Positions 11,150-21,869 of a stretch of 64,000 nucleotides of DNA are shown here, one piece after another. The stretch comes from Dastarcus helophoroides. Taxonomy: Eukaryota; Arthropoda; Insecta; Coleoptera; Bothrideridae. Made by a program: the position numbers and the translations under genes. The stretch lies in contig CM053331.1 of NCBI GenBank assembly GCA_028583605.1, positions 11,764,857 through 11,828,856 on the forward strand, given 5' to 3'. The stretch's first letter is position 1, and each line of letters begins with the position of its first letter. The notes under the pieces are model-generated. The model did no database searches. It saw only the letters and a program-made list of their open reading frames with translations, and was not told the DNA's origin.

Positions 11150-12240
11150 AGTGTTTATCTTTAAACTATTTTTCTTTTAAAAATGTTGACTTTATTGGCC
11201 ATTTTTGCTTTTATACTTTTTTTGATGATTTTAACCTTTTTGAATATTTCGATGTAAATTTTTTTCAGAATTTCGACTTAAAAACTTTCGCCTTTTTTCA
11301 GAATTTCGTCTTTTACTCGAAAATGTGTTTTTTTTATAAATTCCTAATGCTTTGCTGAAAGTGTCGAATATTTATCAAAACGTTGACGTTTTTCCTATTT
11401 TTTATTTTTAAAAGGAAAATTGGCTCTATTGAAAAATTCTGTTTTTTTTTTGAAAATTTTAATATCATTAAAGACCAATAAGAGTCCACCATGAGGAATA
11501 ATCTATCCGGGATATTATCTTTTTGAAAACTTCTAATTTATTAAATTTTGACTTTATTCTGGATTGTTTTTTGAAAATTTTGACTTTTGGTTAGAATTTC
11601 ATCTCGAAACACTTGCTTCGGAAATTTTTCCTATTTTTAAATTTTTGATTTTGTTACAGAACATCGACCTTGAAAAATTGGAAAATTTAACAATGTTTTG
11701 AATTCTTTGAAAAATATTAATTTTCTGAAACGTTCGACCTTTCTAAAAATATTTCATTTTTATGAAAATTTTGAATTTTTAGAATTTTAAGTATTAAAAT
11801 TTCTTTTTTTTTCTTTTTCTTTAAATGTCGAGCTTTTTTCAAAATCTTGTTTATTTTTTCGAAGTTCTGACTTTTTCTTTTAAATTAGAGACCTTCTCAT
11901 TTCTTTTAAAGTTGACTCTTTTATACTCTACTTTTTTCGGAAATTTCAACCAGTTTTCAATATTATGACTTTTCCTTGGAATATTAACTTTTTTTGAAAG
12001 TTACACGTTATTTTTGAAAATTGGACTCTTGCCCTTAATTTCTACTTTTTGAAAATATTCGATTTTCGTTTAAAACTTTTGTTTTTTTAAACTTAAATAT
12101 TTTTAAAATTCCGTCTTCTTTTTAAAAAATCTACCTTTTTTCAAAGTGCGCCTTTTTTGAATATGTCAGTATTTTTCAAAAATTTGATTTATTTAACATT
12201 TTGGGCTAAAATCGTTTTTGAAAAGTTATTGTTTGTCTTA
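11150..12240. repeat. T-rich degenerate short-period repeat
   Basis: Same T-rich phrase family as 1-1600. At about 11480-11505 it includes the words AGAGTCCACCATGAGGAATA, also found with small changes near 28293-28315 in the A-rich block. The two blocks may therefore share an ancestral larger repeat. Confidence 0.65.
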
Positions 12241-12279
12241 TAATGAAAGTTTTGAATTTTTTCAATAATAATTAATATT

Positions 12280-12870
12280 ATTTTTCATCCCCTTAGGTTG
12301 TGGATTTTTAAAATCGACCATGTGTTTAGTCATGTCTTTCATGTGTTCTTTACACAAAATATCAGGCTACGAAAGGCCTTTTTAATTTAGTTGCATCCAA
12401 ACTTTGATGCCCCTTTATTCCGTCAAAATTTTAAAATCGACCAATAATGTGGTGAATTTTTTATTTCATATCTTCTTTACACACAATTTAAAGTTAGATA
12501 GTATTTTTTTAAGTTTTTTCCATACCAACTGTGACATCCCTTTTTATCCCTTTACGGGGTTACAATCGGCCAAATACGTGTTTGATTAATTTTGTTAGAG
12601 GTTACCTCCACAAAATTTTAAGCCATTAATAGTTTTGTTCGATACTAATTACCAAATCTCATTTCACCCCTTTTTGCTGATTGAATAATTATAATCTGCC
12701 AAACACGTGTCTTTGTGTTTCATTGTGTTTTTCATAGAATGTTTAGATAAAATTCTGGATTATGAAATGCAGTATTAACTTTGTTCTTTACTAATTTCGA
12801 AACACAATTTCACCCCCTTTTTATCACCTTAGAGTAAGAATTTCCAAGAATCCCTTCTTGTTGCTCATCT
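12280..12870. repeat. Tandem repeat, period about 121-131 bp
   Basis: At least four diverged units. The anchor word ATCGACC/ATCGGCC/ATCTGCC recurs near 12317, 12438, 12568 and 12695. In each unit it is preceded by a CCCC-TTT-ATC-CC type segment and followed by an ACGTGT/ATGTGT-like word and a T-rich half. No coding potential (12404-12589 is a chance frame). Confidence 0.65.
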
Positions 12871-13141
12871 TTACCATAAAAGAAACCAATCCATATTTCG
12901 TGTTTCTAATTTCTGTATTTTTGACTCTACATTAATGATTAGGTTTTTTGGTCGATCAGAAATTCTTTTTTCATAATATTAGTATAGATAAGAACATTGA
13001 AAAGAGAAAAAAATAGGAAAGTGACGTTTCACAAAAAATCACAATCGTTGGAAGGGTACTATTTTCAGTTTTAATATAAATATATTGCGAAAATAATAAT
13101 TTTCGAATTCAAAAGAGAAATTTCGAAAATATGTTAAGCAC

Positions 13142-13510
13142 AGAAAGATGGTTGGTGATTTATCTCTTTTCTACAAGTACTTTCATGGAAGATGCTCACA
13201 GAAACTAATAGGATTGATCCCTCCCAGGGCAAGATCTTTGAGGCACACAAGACAGTCGGAGGCAGCAAATTCCTGTGCGATTCAGCTCGACACAGTGAGG
13301 ACCTCTGTCTACAGAGGCTCTTTTGTCTATAGAGCTTCCAAGCTATGGAACTTGTTACGAATGGAATTTTCCCCAAAAAGTATAACCTATCCTTATTTAA
13401 AAAGGTGGTTCATTGCCATCTATCCTTGTTTCCACATCCTACTCGCGGTGCTTTGAAGGCATAATAGGGTTATCCTTTACAAGTGGATTGAACATAAAAA
13501 GAAGTTTGTG
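13142..13510 (+). pseudogene. LINE 3' fragment (Jockey/CR1-type RT C-terminus)
   Basis: The frame encodes VGDLSLFYKYFHGRCSQKL, then IPPRARSLRHTRQSEAAN, then a YRASKLWN segment. This matches the end of Jockey/CR1-type LINE ORF2 (thumb/C-terminal region with 'YFHGRCS', 'R.TR', 'R.S.LWN.LP'). After a frameshift the tail (PTRGALKA) and 3' UTR follow. The fragment is 5'-truncated, as is normal for target-primed insertion. The same family is found at 6897-6998, 30440-30700, 31100-32190 and 46124-46686. Confidence 0.75.
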
Positions 13511-13739
13511 ATATTTAAGAAAAAATAGACTTTTTTAAGAGAAAGTAAAAGTTAATTATTAAAATTTTGCAAAAATACTTCAGCTTTTTTATATTCTCAA
13601 TATTTAGGGTAATACTGAATTGAATTTAAAAAAATTCAATCTAAATTCTAAGAAAGTCGAATTTTTAAAAATAAAAAAACTCGAGATTTATAAAAATAAA
13701 CAATCTAACAAAGGAAAATAGGTGAATATTTTTGTTTTT

Positions 13740-14100
13740 CAAGGACGCCACAATCCCCAGGCAGTTCGGAAAGTTGAGCATTCGAGTAGTCCTCTATGTA
13801 ACCTGAGAAATTAAAAGTTTGAACTATGTTAGAAATCCCGTCTTTGACATATAGCATAAACAGCAACCTAACTGCCAAAGAATATTAAAAATGCTCCTAA
13901 ATTAAAAAATTCGTTTGAACACTGAACATTAATTTTACCAATGTGTAATTATTAATTTTTTTAGAATTTCTCTTGTAATTTTTATCACACCGGTTAATTG
14001 GTCTCGTACATTTATTTTATGAAATACCTGTTTTATTTTTCTCAGAACGGTTAATTAAAGAAACCGACGAGATACAATTATTTCTATATTAGCTTCAAAT
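13740..14100. other. Possible diverged repeat shared with 34890-35150
   Basis: Words such as AACCTAACTGC, TGAACACTGAACATTAATTT and CGGTTAATTG occur in the same order here and at about 34980-35115. This suggests an old dispersed repeat, perhaps an LTR remnant. I could not define ends or coding content. Confidence 0.3.
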
Positions 14101-14107
14101 GTATAGA

Positions 14108-15433
14108 GGTTCGATTAGATTAGATTAGATTAGATTATACATGGGTCCGTGTTTTTTTTTCGTCCACCCCGCACCATGACCTAAGGAGACATTTTGGGCA
14201 TACCCTGATCTATGTAGTTCCCAGATTCAAACTCATGTAAAAGATTCAAACTCATGTAAATGTGCTATGCAAGCGCATCGCACTTGCATAGTACATTTTC
14301 TGCAGTCTCCGCAGCTGCTGCGCAAAAGCGACATAGGTGTGTTTCAGCTTGACCCATTTTCTTAAGGTAGTACCTCATAGGGCAATATCCTGTTAAGAGG
14401 CCGGTTAGCATCCTTAATGCGGATTTGCTGAGTTCTAAGTAAACCTTTGCCTTTTCAAGCCTTCCAGATATGAATCTTTTCGTCTGTCATAGTCCTGGAT
14501 ATGGTCTCTAGTGGGGAATTCTTGACTTTGATTCCCATTATTTGTCCTCATTGTTGATTTGACTTTTAGAAAAACCGAAAGACGGTTCAGGTCCAAGAAA
14601 TGACGATACATATCCTTCTTTAGCGGGTTGATCCGCAGTTTCATTTCCTTGTATTCCTTTGTGCCCTGGCACCCACTGAAGGCTGATCCTGTTGTGATTA
14701 GCCAGTTGTTTTAGAGTTTGTTGACAGTCCCAAAGTAGTTTGGATTTAGCAGTGGAGCTGCTGAGAGCTATTATTCCCGCTGACTGTCAGAGTTAATGTA
14801 GATTTTTGTTCCTTTCAGGTTTCTTCGAAGACACTCGTAGGCGCAAAGTTCTAATGCATGTATTTCAGTTTGAAAGACAGTTGGATCTTTTACAAAGGCT
14901 TTAGAGAACCTATAGTTAGGGCCATAAATTCCCACTCCAGTTCCATGTGCTGTCTTTGATCCATCTGTAAACCAGATGTAATAATTTGCGTTTTCCTTCA
15001 GATACTGATGAAGCGTCAGTGTAACCATTTAAGTCCACTTCAGCCCCATATGCTGCCTTTGATCCATCTGTAAACCAGATGGAATAATTTGCGTTTTTCT
15101 TTAGGTACTGATTAAGCGTCAGTGTAGCCATTTAAATCCACTTCAAAAGAATGATTAAATTCGTACTTGGGTTGCATATAATCAACCGATCTTGCTAAAA
15201 TCACAGGGCTACATTCCGTGAGGATTCCCATGTTTTCCTTCTTTAAATTGTTTTAATTGCAGTAGTCTTGAGGCTCCTTTGATCGCCTTCCTCTTCACTA
15301 AAAGGTGGTAAGAAGTTAAACCAAACATTACCTCCATTGCTGCTTTTATAGAGGTATAGCTAGATATAAAGCTAGATAAAAATAAATAATATTGATAAGC
15401 GGTAATCGGTCTAGCCAGTACTTGTCTCTGCAA
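14108..15433 (-). mobile_element. RNase H-bearing LINE, copy 1 (minus, 5'-truncated)
   Basis: On the minus strand, from right to left: an RT C-terminal segment (15433-15209; VMFGLTSYHLLVKRKAIKG, as in the thumb region of I/R1-group LINEs), then RNase H (FTDGSKTAHGTGVGIYG, 15028-14771, with the Asp of FTDGSK and the Asp of INSDSQ), then a C-terminal region, the 3' UTR, and a terminal (GATTA)n run at 14113-14138 (TAATC on the coding strand). It is broken by stops and by a 103-bp internal duplication. Copy 2 lies at 40915-42725. Confidence 0.8.
14771..15131 (-). pseudogene. RNase H domain with partial tandem duplication
   Basis: The block containing FTDGSK is present twice (anchor GATCCATCTGTAAACC at about 14958 and 15061, a 103-bp period). 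103 is not a multiple of three, so the duplication breaks the frame. Each copy keeps the YLK.NANY.IWFTDGSK segment. The distal part of the domain (ETEIHALELCAYECL-like helix, INSDSQ strand) follows only the second unit in coding direction. Confidence 0.7.
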
Positions 15434-15434
15434 C

Positions 15435-17260
15435 TAATAATGTGATAAGAGTTTGAGAACGTATAAAATTGTAAAGAAGGTTTTTTAAGAGAATTTGTTA
15501 CGAACTAATAGTTATACAACATATCAGTGAGAGTCTACAGGTTGATTTACCACCTGTTTCTAAAACTTCCGAATATGTAGTTAAAATTAATGACATAATG
15601 ACTGAAGTACCATATTGTTGCTATAAAAAAAATTTACTGAATATGCATTTTTTTAAATAAAAAAGACCAACCTTTTTGCAAGTAGAAGAATTTATATTAA
15701 TTTCTTGTCAAACGAGGAGTAAAATAAATTCTGTTTAGGTGTACAACATACCGTTTATAATTAAAGTATTTAGCTTTAGAAATACGTAATATTCACACAT
15801 TTGTTAGGAAATGAGAAACAACAATTAGCGATTAAGAAACTTGCATAATAATAAAAATTATACACACGTAATAAATAACTTATTTTCTTAAAACGTTCTT
15901 CCAGTTCAATTTCATTAAAGTTTGTTTAGGGAATTGATGTACTGTTTTAAAACGTTTTGATGATAATAATGTATAAAAAAAACATAAATTTGATCAATGC
16001 TTCGATAAAAAATTCCTTTTTTTAAACGCTATATTAAAAATTAGTTTCTTGCAAATTTATTGGAGATATAAGTAATAAATTTTCTGGCTAGTTACTCGAA
16101 ATTGGAGCATACCGCAATTCGTGGGATCGATGCATTTATTGGCGATAAATTATTGCATAGAGACGTTTTTCGATAAAACGTTCTAAGCAGAGATTATGTT
16201 CCCTAAGGTCCGTCATCCATGGAGTTACTGGCTTCTGACAAAACTCTAAAAATGACATTCCCTTATGGGTAGATACTCTATTCACGTACACGGAGAGACA
16301 CAAAAGTTGGTAACTTGAAATCACCGCGTTAGCAGGCTAGTTATTTTCTATTATTAATGTCAAAGATAAGATGCGGAAGGAAATTTTCGGTTATATACAA
16401 TGTCTCATACTGAAAATCGGACACTGTTAATTTCGCGTAATAAACGGGCTCTAAAAATGGTAATAGTGTAATATGCAAACGGTAATAATGCAATAAAAAA
16501 AAATAATTGTTTTTCAAATAAGAAGCAGTAAAAAATTAGGAACTTCGCCAATTGGAACATCCCTAATATTCCTAAACCATTTTAACTACCTTTAAACAGA
16601 CACAGTAGAAAGTTGGACAGTTGCAATTGAGCTCTAGGAGTGTACGGTACTAAACGCGCTCTTTTGATGACACGTGTAGATGTACTAGTAAGTAGTTTAT
16701 AAATAATAAATCTACAGGAAAACAAATATGCCAACAAATTACAGAATTCCTTCATCACATAAAAATTTGTTATTAAACATCTGGAAGATAGATAATCTGG
16801 TACAAAAGTAGACAAAATCGTACAAAAAAGAACCTCTAGTACATGATATTATTTATGGATACAAAAAGAAAGGGCCATTAAAAAATCAACAACAACATTG
16901 TAGTACGTTAAATTCTAGAACAATTAGTAATTGTACACGATGAGCATTGGATATTCCGGCAAATTAAGACGAATTCAAGATGAGCACACTTAAGCTAACC
17001 GTAAAAGTAGTCACGTATTTGGGAAAAGACCCCAACTCGGAGAATGTGCGTGCAGTACTTCATAAACATTGTTATCCATTGTTTGTTCCGTAGAATAAAA
17101 GACTGAAGTTTTCAAAAACGTCTGCTTATAAAAATTTCGACCTTTGAAAATCAGTTACATTTGTAAAGAAAATTAAGTTAAATATTTAGGAATGTAATGG
17201 TTTGGTAAGAAATTGAAGAAAATCTTGGAAAAACTGAAATTAAAAAATCTTTAGGAGACA
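15435..17260. other. Unassigned AT-rich interval
   Basis: Nothing recognisable was found in this 1.8-kb stretch. Openings at 16136-16324 and 16582-16815 (minus) lack domain signatures and are probably chance. Confidence 0.4.
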
Positions 17261-17267
17261 CTGAAAC

Positions 17268-17740
17268 ATGTTTGACGAGGTATCTTCGTTTTGGGGTTAC
17301 TTGACAGCTAAAAGAATGGAAAATTTGCATTTCATAGAAATAATTATGAAGCAATATGTGTACCTTGATATTTTAACAACCCTTTTGTGTCAAACTATTG
17401 GAAGCATTGGGTTGAGATCCACGTTTTTGCTGAATCAGGATAAAAATTCCAAACAAATCACTTGTTGCGTTCGCCAATGGTGTCTGTATAAGTATTGCCA
17501 TTTAGTTAATCATCTTCGAAATCTTCAGATTTTAGGCCAATAAAACATTTGGGGGATTAATTGAATGAGAGTATGAGGAAGTGCACAATTTGAACTAGCA
17601 GTGGCTCAAGGATGTATTGCAGGGCGAATGCAATAATATTTCATAAAATAATGCAAACACGTTGATCTCTTTTACACCTCAATGTCTACAGACATTCACT
17701 AACAGTAAAGGTGGCCCGACAAATTATTATTCGCCGTTAT
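17268..17740 (+). pseudogene. Tc1-like transposase remnant
   Basis: The frame 17268-17543 contains WGYLTAKRMENLHFIEIIMK, then YVYLDILTTLL, then LNQDKNSKQI. These correspond to 'WGC...G.G.LHFIEG.M', 'YL.IL' and the 'QQDNDPKHT' motif of Tc1 transposases, whose second catalytic Asp lies in that motif. After frameshifts, remnants of the 'NPIE.LW' region and of the 'MP..LQ.V..SKGG.T.Y' C-terminus are readable to about 17740. The N-terminal paired-like DNA-binding domain and the TIRs were not found. A decayed copy. Confidence 0.7.
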
Positions 17741-18019
17741 TAAAGCTAATATCCATTGAGTTTATGCCTTCGGATTTTCAAGTGTAAGCTAATATCGTTA
17801 CGAAATTAGCTTTGCTTAGGTTTTTACAATACCTTAAGTAACAATTTTGGGTTACAACTATACTAACTTGGAATGGAAAATTACGCCGAGACTTTTCCGC
17901 TTTTAATAAGTTTAAAATAACAAATAGCTTTTTCAGAAAGAAAGCTATACATAAATACACTTGGACAGCTGAAGTACAAATACCAATTAGAGGTTACATA
18001 ATCATGAATAACAAATTAG

Positions 18020-18425
18020 CTGGACAGGTGAAAGACACAAGAGTAGTGGAGTAGATATAGGTTCATACGACCACTTGGTAATTTTAACAATAGAAACTTA
18101 TAAAAAGTGGAAGAAAATTCCAAAATCAACCACAAATCTAGAAGAAAAAAAAAGAAAAGGCTTTAAAGTATATTTAGTGAAAAAAAAAAACATAAGACAG
18201 CTCTATCAAGATAAATTAAACAGTATATTAGAATATGTAGAAACGAAAGACGACATAAATGAAGAATTACAAACTTTAACACAAGCACTACTAAAAACGG
18301 TAGGTGAAGTTTGGGGTAAAAAAATAAGAAAATCAGAAAAAAGAAAGGACTAAAAATATTGTAGACTGAAATAGAAGAAGCAATACAAGACAAACAAAAA
18401 TCTTATGATAGTTATTTGTTATACA
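18020..18425 (+). pseudogene. LINE, part 1 (APE end and linker), interrupted
   Basis: Reads as the end of an apurinic-like endonuclease (DIGSYDHLVILTI, the 'SDHxLV' region) followed by the linker typical of RTE-like LINEs (open frame 18075-18353, rich in K and E), then EIEEAIQDKQKSYDSYLLY up to 18425. The 5' part is missing. The reading is cut by the tyrosine-recombinase element and resumes at 20056. Stops are present. Confidence 0.75.
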
Positions 18426-18540
18426 AGACGGTAAAATTATTTTTTATCGACGAGTGAAAATGTTTAATTAATGAGCGACGAAGGAGCGAATTAATTAAAT
18501 TTCACGAGTCGATAATGAAATGTTACCGTCGTGTGTAACA
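18417..18540. repeat. Imperfect 124-bp palindrome at left end of Crypton-type element
   Basis: TGTTATACAAGACGGTAA (18417-18434) pairs with TTACCGTCGTGTGTAACA (18523-18540) at 16 of 18 positions. Further in, TCGACGAGTGAAAATG pairs with ATTTCACGAGTCGA, and TTAATTAATGAGCGA with a GCGAATTAATTAA-like arm. The outer nine bases of the left arm belong to the host LINE, not the element, so the symmetry extends across the insertion junction. Confidence 0.8.
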
Positions 18541-18738
18541 TTGTATTTTTTTTTTATTGCGAAGGTTAAAGAAAAATCGAGAGAAAAACTCAATAATTTT
18601 GCGGACAGAAATAAGAAAAGCAGTCAAAAATTAAATCGCAGTTAGTTCGTTTGGTATGTTGCTATAGTTATACCAAATAAATAATTGTTTCACATCAATT
18701 TTTCAATTTTGATCCGTATGAATCTCAAGATCTCAAGA

Positions 18739-19871
18739 ATGTGTGAAAACGAGGTAGAGCAGGAAAACATTCCGGTATGTGTGAAGAAAGAAGCGTTAGA
18801 GGCAGTAGCTAAATTATTGCCTTAAAAATCGCGATTAATATATGAAAAAGAGTACACATGCTTTCAAAGGTGGAAAATGGCAAAGAAGATTAATAGTTTA
18901 AGTGAAACGGTATTTCTGGCATATTTTTCTGAAAAAGCAAAGAAGGTGAAGCCATCAACATTGTGGGCTTATTATTCGATGCTGAACTCTACAATTTTGG
19001 TCAACGAAAATTGTGACATTTCAAAGTAAGTAACGTCAAATTTACTGTATAATTTTTTTGCTAATACGAATTATTGTTTACAGATACAGTAAACTAATTG
19101 CATTATTGAAGAAACTATGTGATGGTTATAAACCTAAGAAATCGAACATTTTTGAACCTGATGATATCATTCGATTTATAAAAGAAGCTCCCGATGATGA
19201 TTATTTGTTTATGAAGGTTGTGGCGGTAATGGGTTTATATGGGGCATGCCGGTCCGATGAATTGTATAAATTAGAGCTGTCTAATATTGATGATAGAACA
19301 TCAGTAATGATCATTCAACTGATTGATACTAAAACCAAAAAAGATCGGTCTTTTTGTATAACTGACCAGGAAGTGGGTGTTTTGGACATCATAAGAAAAT
19401 ATATCGGCTTACGTCCTAAACACGTTCCTTATAATAAGTTTTTTATTAACTATAGACAAAAAAAGTGTACTATCCAGCCTGTAGGCATAAACACTTTATA
19501 TAAAGTCCCAAGAAAAATTGCCGATTTCCTAAATTTACCGGATTCAGAAAAATACAGTAGTCATTGTTTTAGACGATCTGCAGCCACAATGATGGCAAAC
19601 TCAGGGGCTGACATGGTGACAATAAAGCGCGCAGGGGGATGGAAGTCATCATCAGTAGCTGAAACATATAGAAAATTCAGTACGAAGTAAAATTGAAGTT
19701 TCAAAGAAGATACTAGTTGGGTCAACGAGTGGGATCGTTAGTAATACTATATCTTCTGTATGCCCGTCTGTTCTCCATTCTGAACACCGTTCTGTTCCGG
19801 ACATCCATGTTTCAGGAAATGTGAATGGTACCATCCAAGTTATTATCAATGAAAGCACTAAAGATAATTAA
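18739..19871 (+). pseudogene. Crypton-type tyrosine recombinase, two exons, disrupted
   Basis: Exon 1 runs from ATG 18739 to 19025 and has an in-frame TAA at 18823-18825. A 58-bp intron (GTAAGT...TTACAG, 19026-19083) joins it in frame to exon 2. Exon 2 carries the catalytic set of tyrosine recombinases: Arg in YGACRSDEL (codon at 19250-19252), the HCFRR box (H-x-x-R) near 19562-19576, Trp in GGWKSSS and the nucleophile Tyr in AETY (about 19667-19669). The first stop is TAA at 19688-19690. A single-base shift there opens about 60 more codons (KIEVSKKILVGS... to TAA at 19869-19871), the usual tail of insect relatives. Length and motif order fit an insect Crypton-like recombinase. The stop and shift make it a pseudogene, although the catalytic residues are all present. 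Confidence 0.85.
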
Positions 19872-19950
19872 GTTGTATCTAATAATAATTATTATTTCAA
19901 ATAAAAATAGATACCTACTTAATTAAAGTATTTTATCTATCCTTGCTGTT

Positions 19951-19996
19951 AAAGTTCCATTTTATCTACCCCTACTGTTAAAATGGTACTTTAATC
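19951..19996. repeat. Stem-loop near right end of Crypton-type element
   Basis: TTAAAGTTCCATTTTA and TAAAATGGTACTTTAA form a 16-bp stem with one mismatch around a loop of about 14 bases (TCTACCCCTACTGT). It lies downstream of the recombinase ORF and upstream of the inner inverted repeat (20025-20040). It could be a transcription-end structure or a recombinase accessory site; the sequence does not decide. Confidence 0.6.
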
Positions 19997-20055
19997 TGGT
20001 GTTTTGAGTTGAATAAAGTATACTTTAACTTTCGCAATAAAAAAAACAATATCTT

Positions 20056-21860
20056 TACAGCCCAAATGAACATAATTTCGAAATATTCAAATATAAGAGA
20101 AAGGTGATTAAATAAATATCTAGAAAAGTCAATGAAGATTCCTGGAATCGATTTAAAAATAATATAAATAATAGTATATAGTAGTAGTATAAATAGTAAT
20201 AAAAATGGCATACATGGGAAACAAACTTTAGCATATAAAGTAATGAAATCTTTAAACAACCAAAAAAAGACATAAAATACAAATAAACAACATAAATGAA
20301 GAAGAATGGGTGGAGCATTACAGACAACTCTTGTATGATGAGAACGCAGACGAAACAACGATTCAAGAAGAAAACGTAAAAGGTCTGGATGTCATAGACT
20401 TAGCTGAACTGACAGAAGCTCTTTAATCAACCAAAAACTGAAAAGCTACATGCATAGATGGCATAAATGCCGCATTATGGAAGAGTTTGAAGTCACTCAA
20501 TTGATGAAATTATATTTAATGTTAAAATTGAAGGTCTCATAGAAGTTAATTTTTCTCAAATAATAAATAAGAATACAAATACTCTAATAGTGGAAATTAA
20601 CATGGCGGACTAATATTGCACATGGGACTGTTATACGTATATAACGAATGTTGGAAAAATAATATGATCCCTGACAACTAAAAAAGAGCAAAAGTAATCT
20701 CATTGTTTTAAAAAGGCGACAAGAACAATCCTCAAAACTATCGTTAAATTAGTTTATCAGAATACTAAATAACAGATTGAAAGTAATTTCAGAAGAATTA
20801 CTAGAGGAAGGACAAATAGATCAATAATAGATGGAATATTCACGATACAACAATTCATAGAAAAACACAGAGAATATAACAGGGAAACGCATGTAAGTTT
20901 ATAAACTTTAAGAAAGCTTTTGACAACGTAAACAGGTGCAAATTATGGAACATTATGGAGGAACAAGACACTTAATACAAACCGTACAAAGTCTATATGT
21001 TAACACCACAATCCTAGTAGATGTAGAAGGAAAACTAAGTAAAGAAATAACAACAAATAAAGTAGTCAGACAGGGCTGCAGCATATCGCCAACTCTTTTT
21101 AACATTTACATAGACAACATTAAAAAAGAATAAGAAATGAAACGTTATACAGGAATATACCTAGATCAGCATACCATCTTAAACTTCCTTTTATATACCG
21201 ATGACCTAGTACTTTTTGCAAAAACAGAAGGCGATCTTCAAAGACACACGTATACCTTACGAAATATCTGCCAAAAATGCGACATAAAAATATCAACAAA
21301 TAAGACTAAGACTATGGTTTTCTCAGGTAAATACTCAGTCAGAACAAAAATAGTTGTAAATAATACAGTATTGGAGCAGGTTAAACATCTTAAATATTTA
21401 GGTTGCGATGTATCATATGATCGAAATAATGACGTAGAAGAAAAATTTAAGAAACTCATTCATATTTGCGAAACTATTATTAAAACACTAAAAAATAAAA
21501 CAGTAAAAGATACGTAAATAAAATTTTATTGGACGATAGTTATCCCAACCCACTTATATGGTAGAAGACGGTAGAAAACAAGCACAAGAAATGAAATTTC
21601 TTAGAAGAGTGAAAGGTTGCACAAAACAGAATAGAATAAGAAAAAGAGATATAGGAACAGAGTTGAACAGCTTTAATATAAACGGTAAAATAACAAAAAA
21701 TAAAATTAAGTGGAACTTGTAGAATGAATAAATGAAAAAAGGTTACCTGCCAAAGCAAGATTTTATAGATGTATTGGAAGAAGAAGTATTGGTAGGTTAA
21801 AAAAAGGATGGGTATCGTAATCACAATAATACCGAAAACCTGAAGTGAAGAAAAAGAGGA
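20056..21860 (+). pseudogene. LINE, part 2 (RT and C-terminus)
   Basis: After the insertion the LINE resumes with the linker (EDSWNRFKNN), then RT. FKKAFDNVNRCKLW (RT motif with catalytic Asp) is at about 20903-20945, then RQGCSISPTLFNIYIDNI, then LLYTDDLVLFAKTEGDL (the YADD box, here YTDD, about 21193-21240), then STNKTKTMVFSG and a VKHLKYLGCDVSYD segment. The C-terminus (KFLRRVKGCT, 21595-21630) follows after frameshifts. It belongs with RTE-like elements lacking RNase H. Many stops; dead. Confidence 0.8.
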
Positions 21861-21869
21861 AAACTATAC

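Larger units (their letters stand above)
18426..20055 (+). mobile_element. Crypton-type tyrosine-recombinase element nested in a LINE
   Basis: The boundaries come from the host LINE. Direct repeats TACA at 18422-18425 and 20056-20059 flank 1630 bp, and with one TACA removed the LINE frame closes as SYDSYLLYSPNEHNFEIF without a shift. Inside are a large palindrome at the left end (18417-18540), an inner inverted pair with ATTGCGAA.GTTAAAG (18558-18573 and 20025-20040), a two-exon tyrosine recombinase and a stem-loop near the right end. Cryptons are DNA elements that use a tyrosine recombinase instead of a DDE transposase, and insect Cryptons are known. The combination of end structures here is not one I can match to a named family. 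Confidence 0.75.

Noticed and set aside
13134..13376. Minus-strand frame of 80 aa
   Set aside because: Antisense shadow of the LINE fragment at 13142-13510.
18540..18570. Poly-T run as a polymerase III terminator or LINE poly(A)
   Set aside because: It belongs to the inner inverted repeat of the Crypton-type element and is mirrored by the A run at 20040-20048.
19978..20366. Minus-strand frames of 126 and 103 aa, rich in F, L and Y with possible membrane segments
   Set aside because: They cross the boundary of the Crypton-type element and are antisense to the LINE linker; the hydrophobicity comes from A-rich coding-strand sequence.
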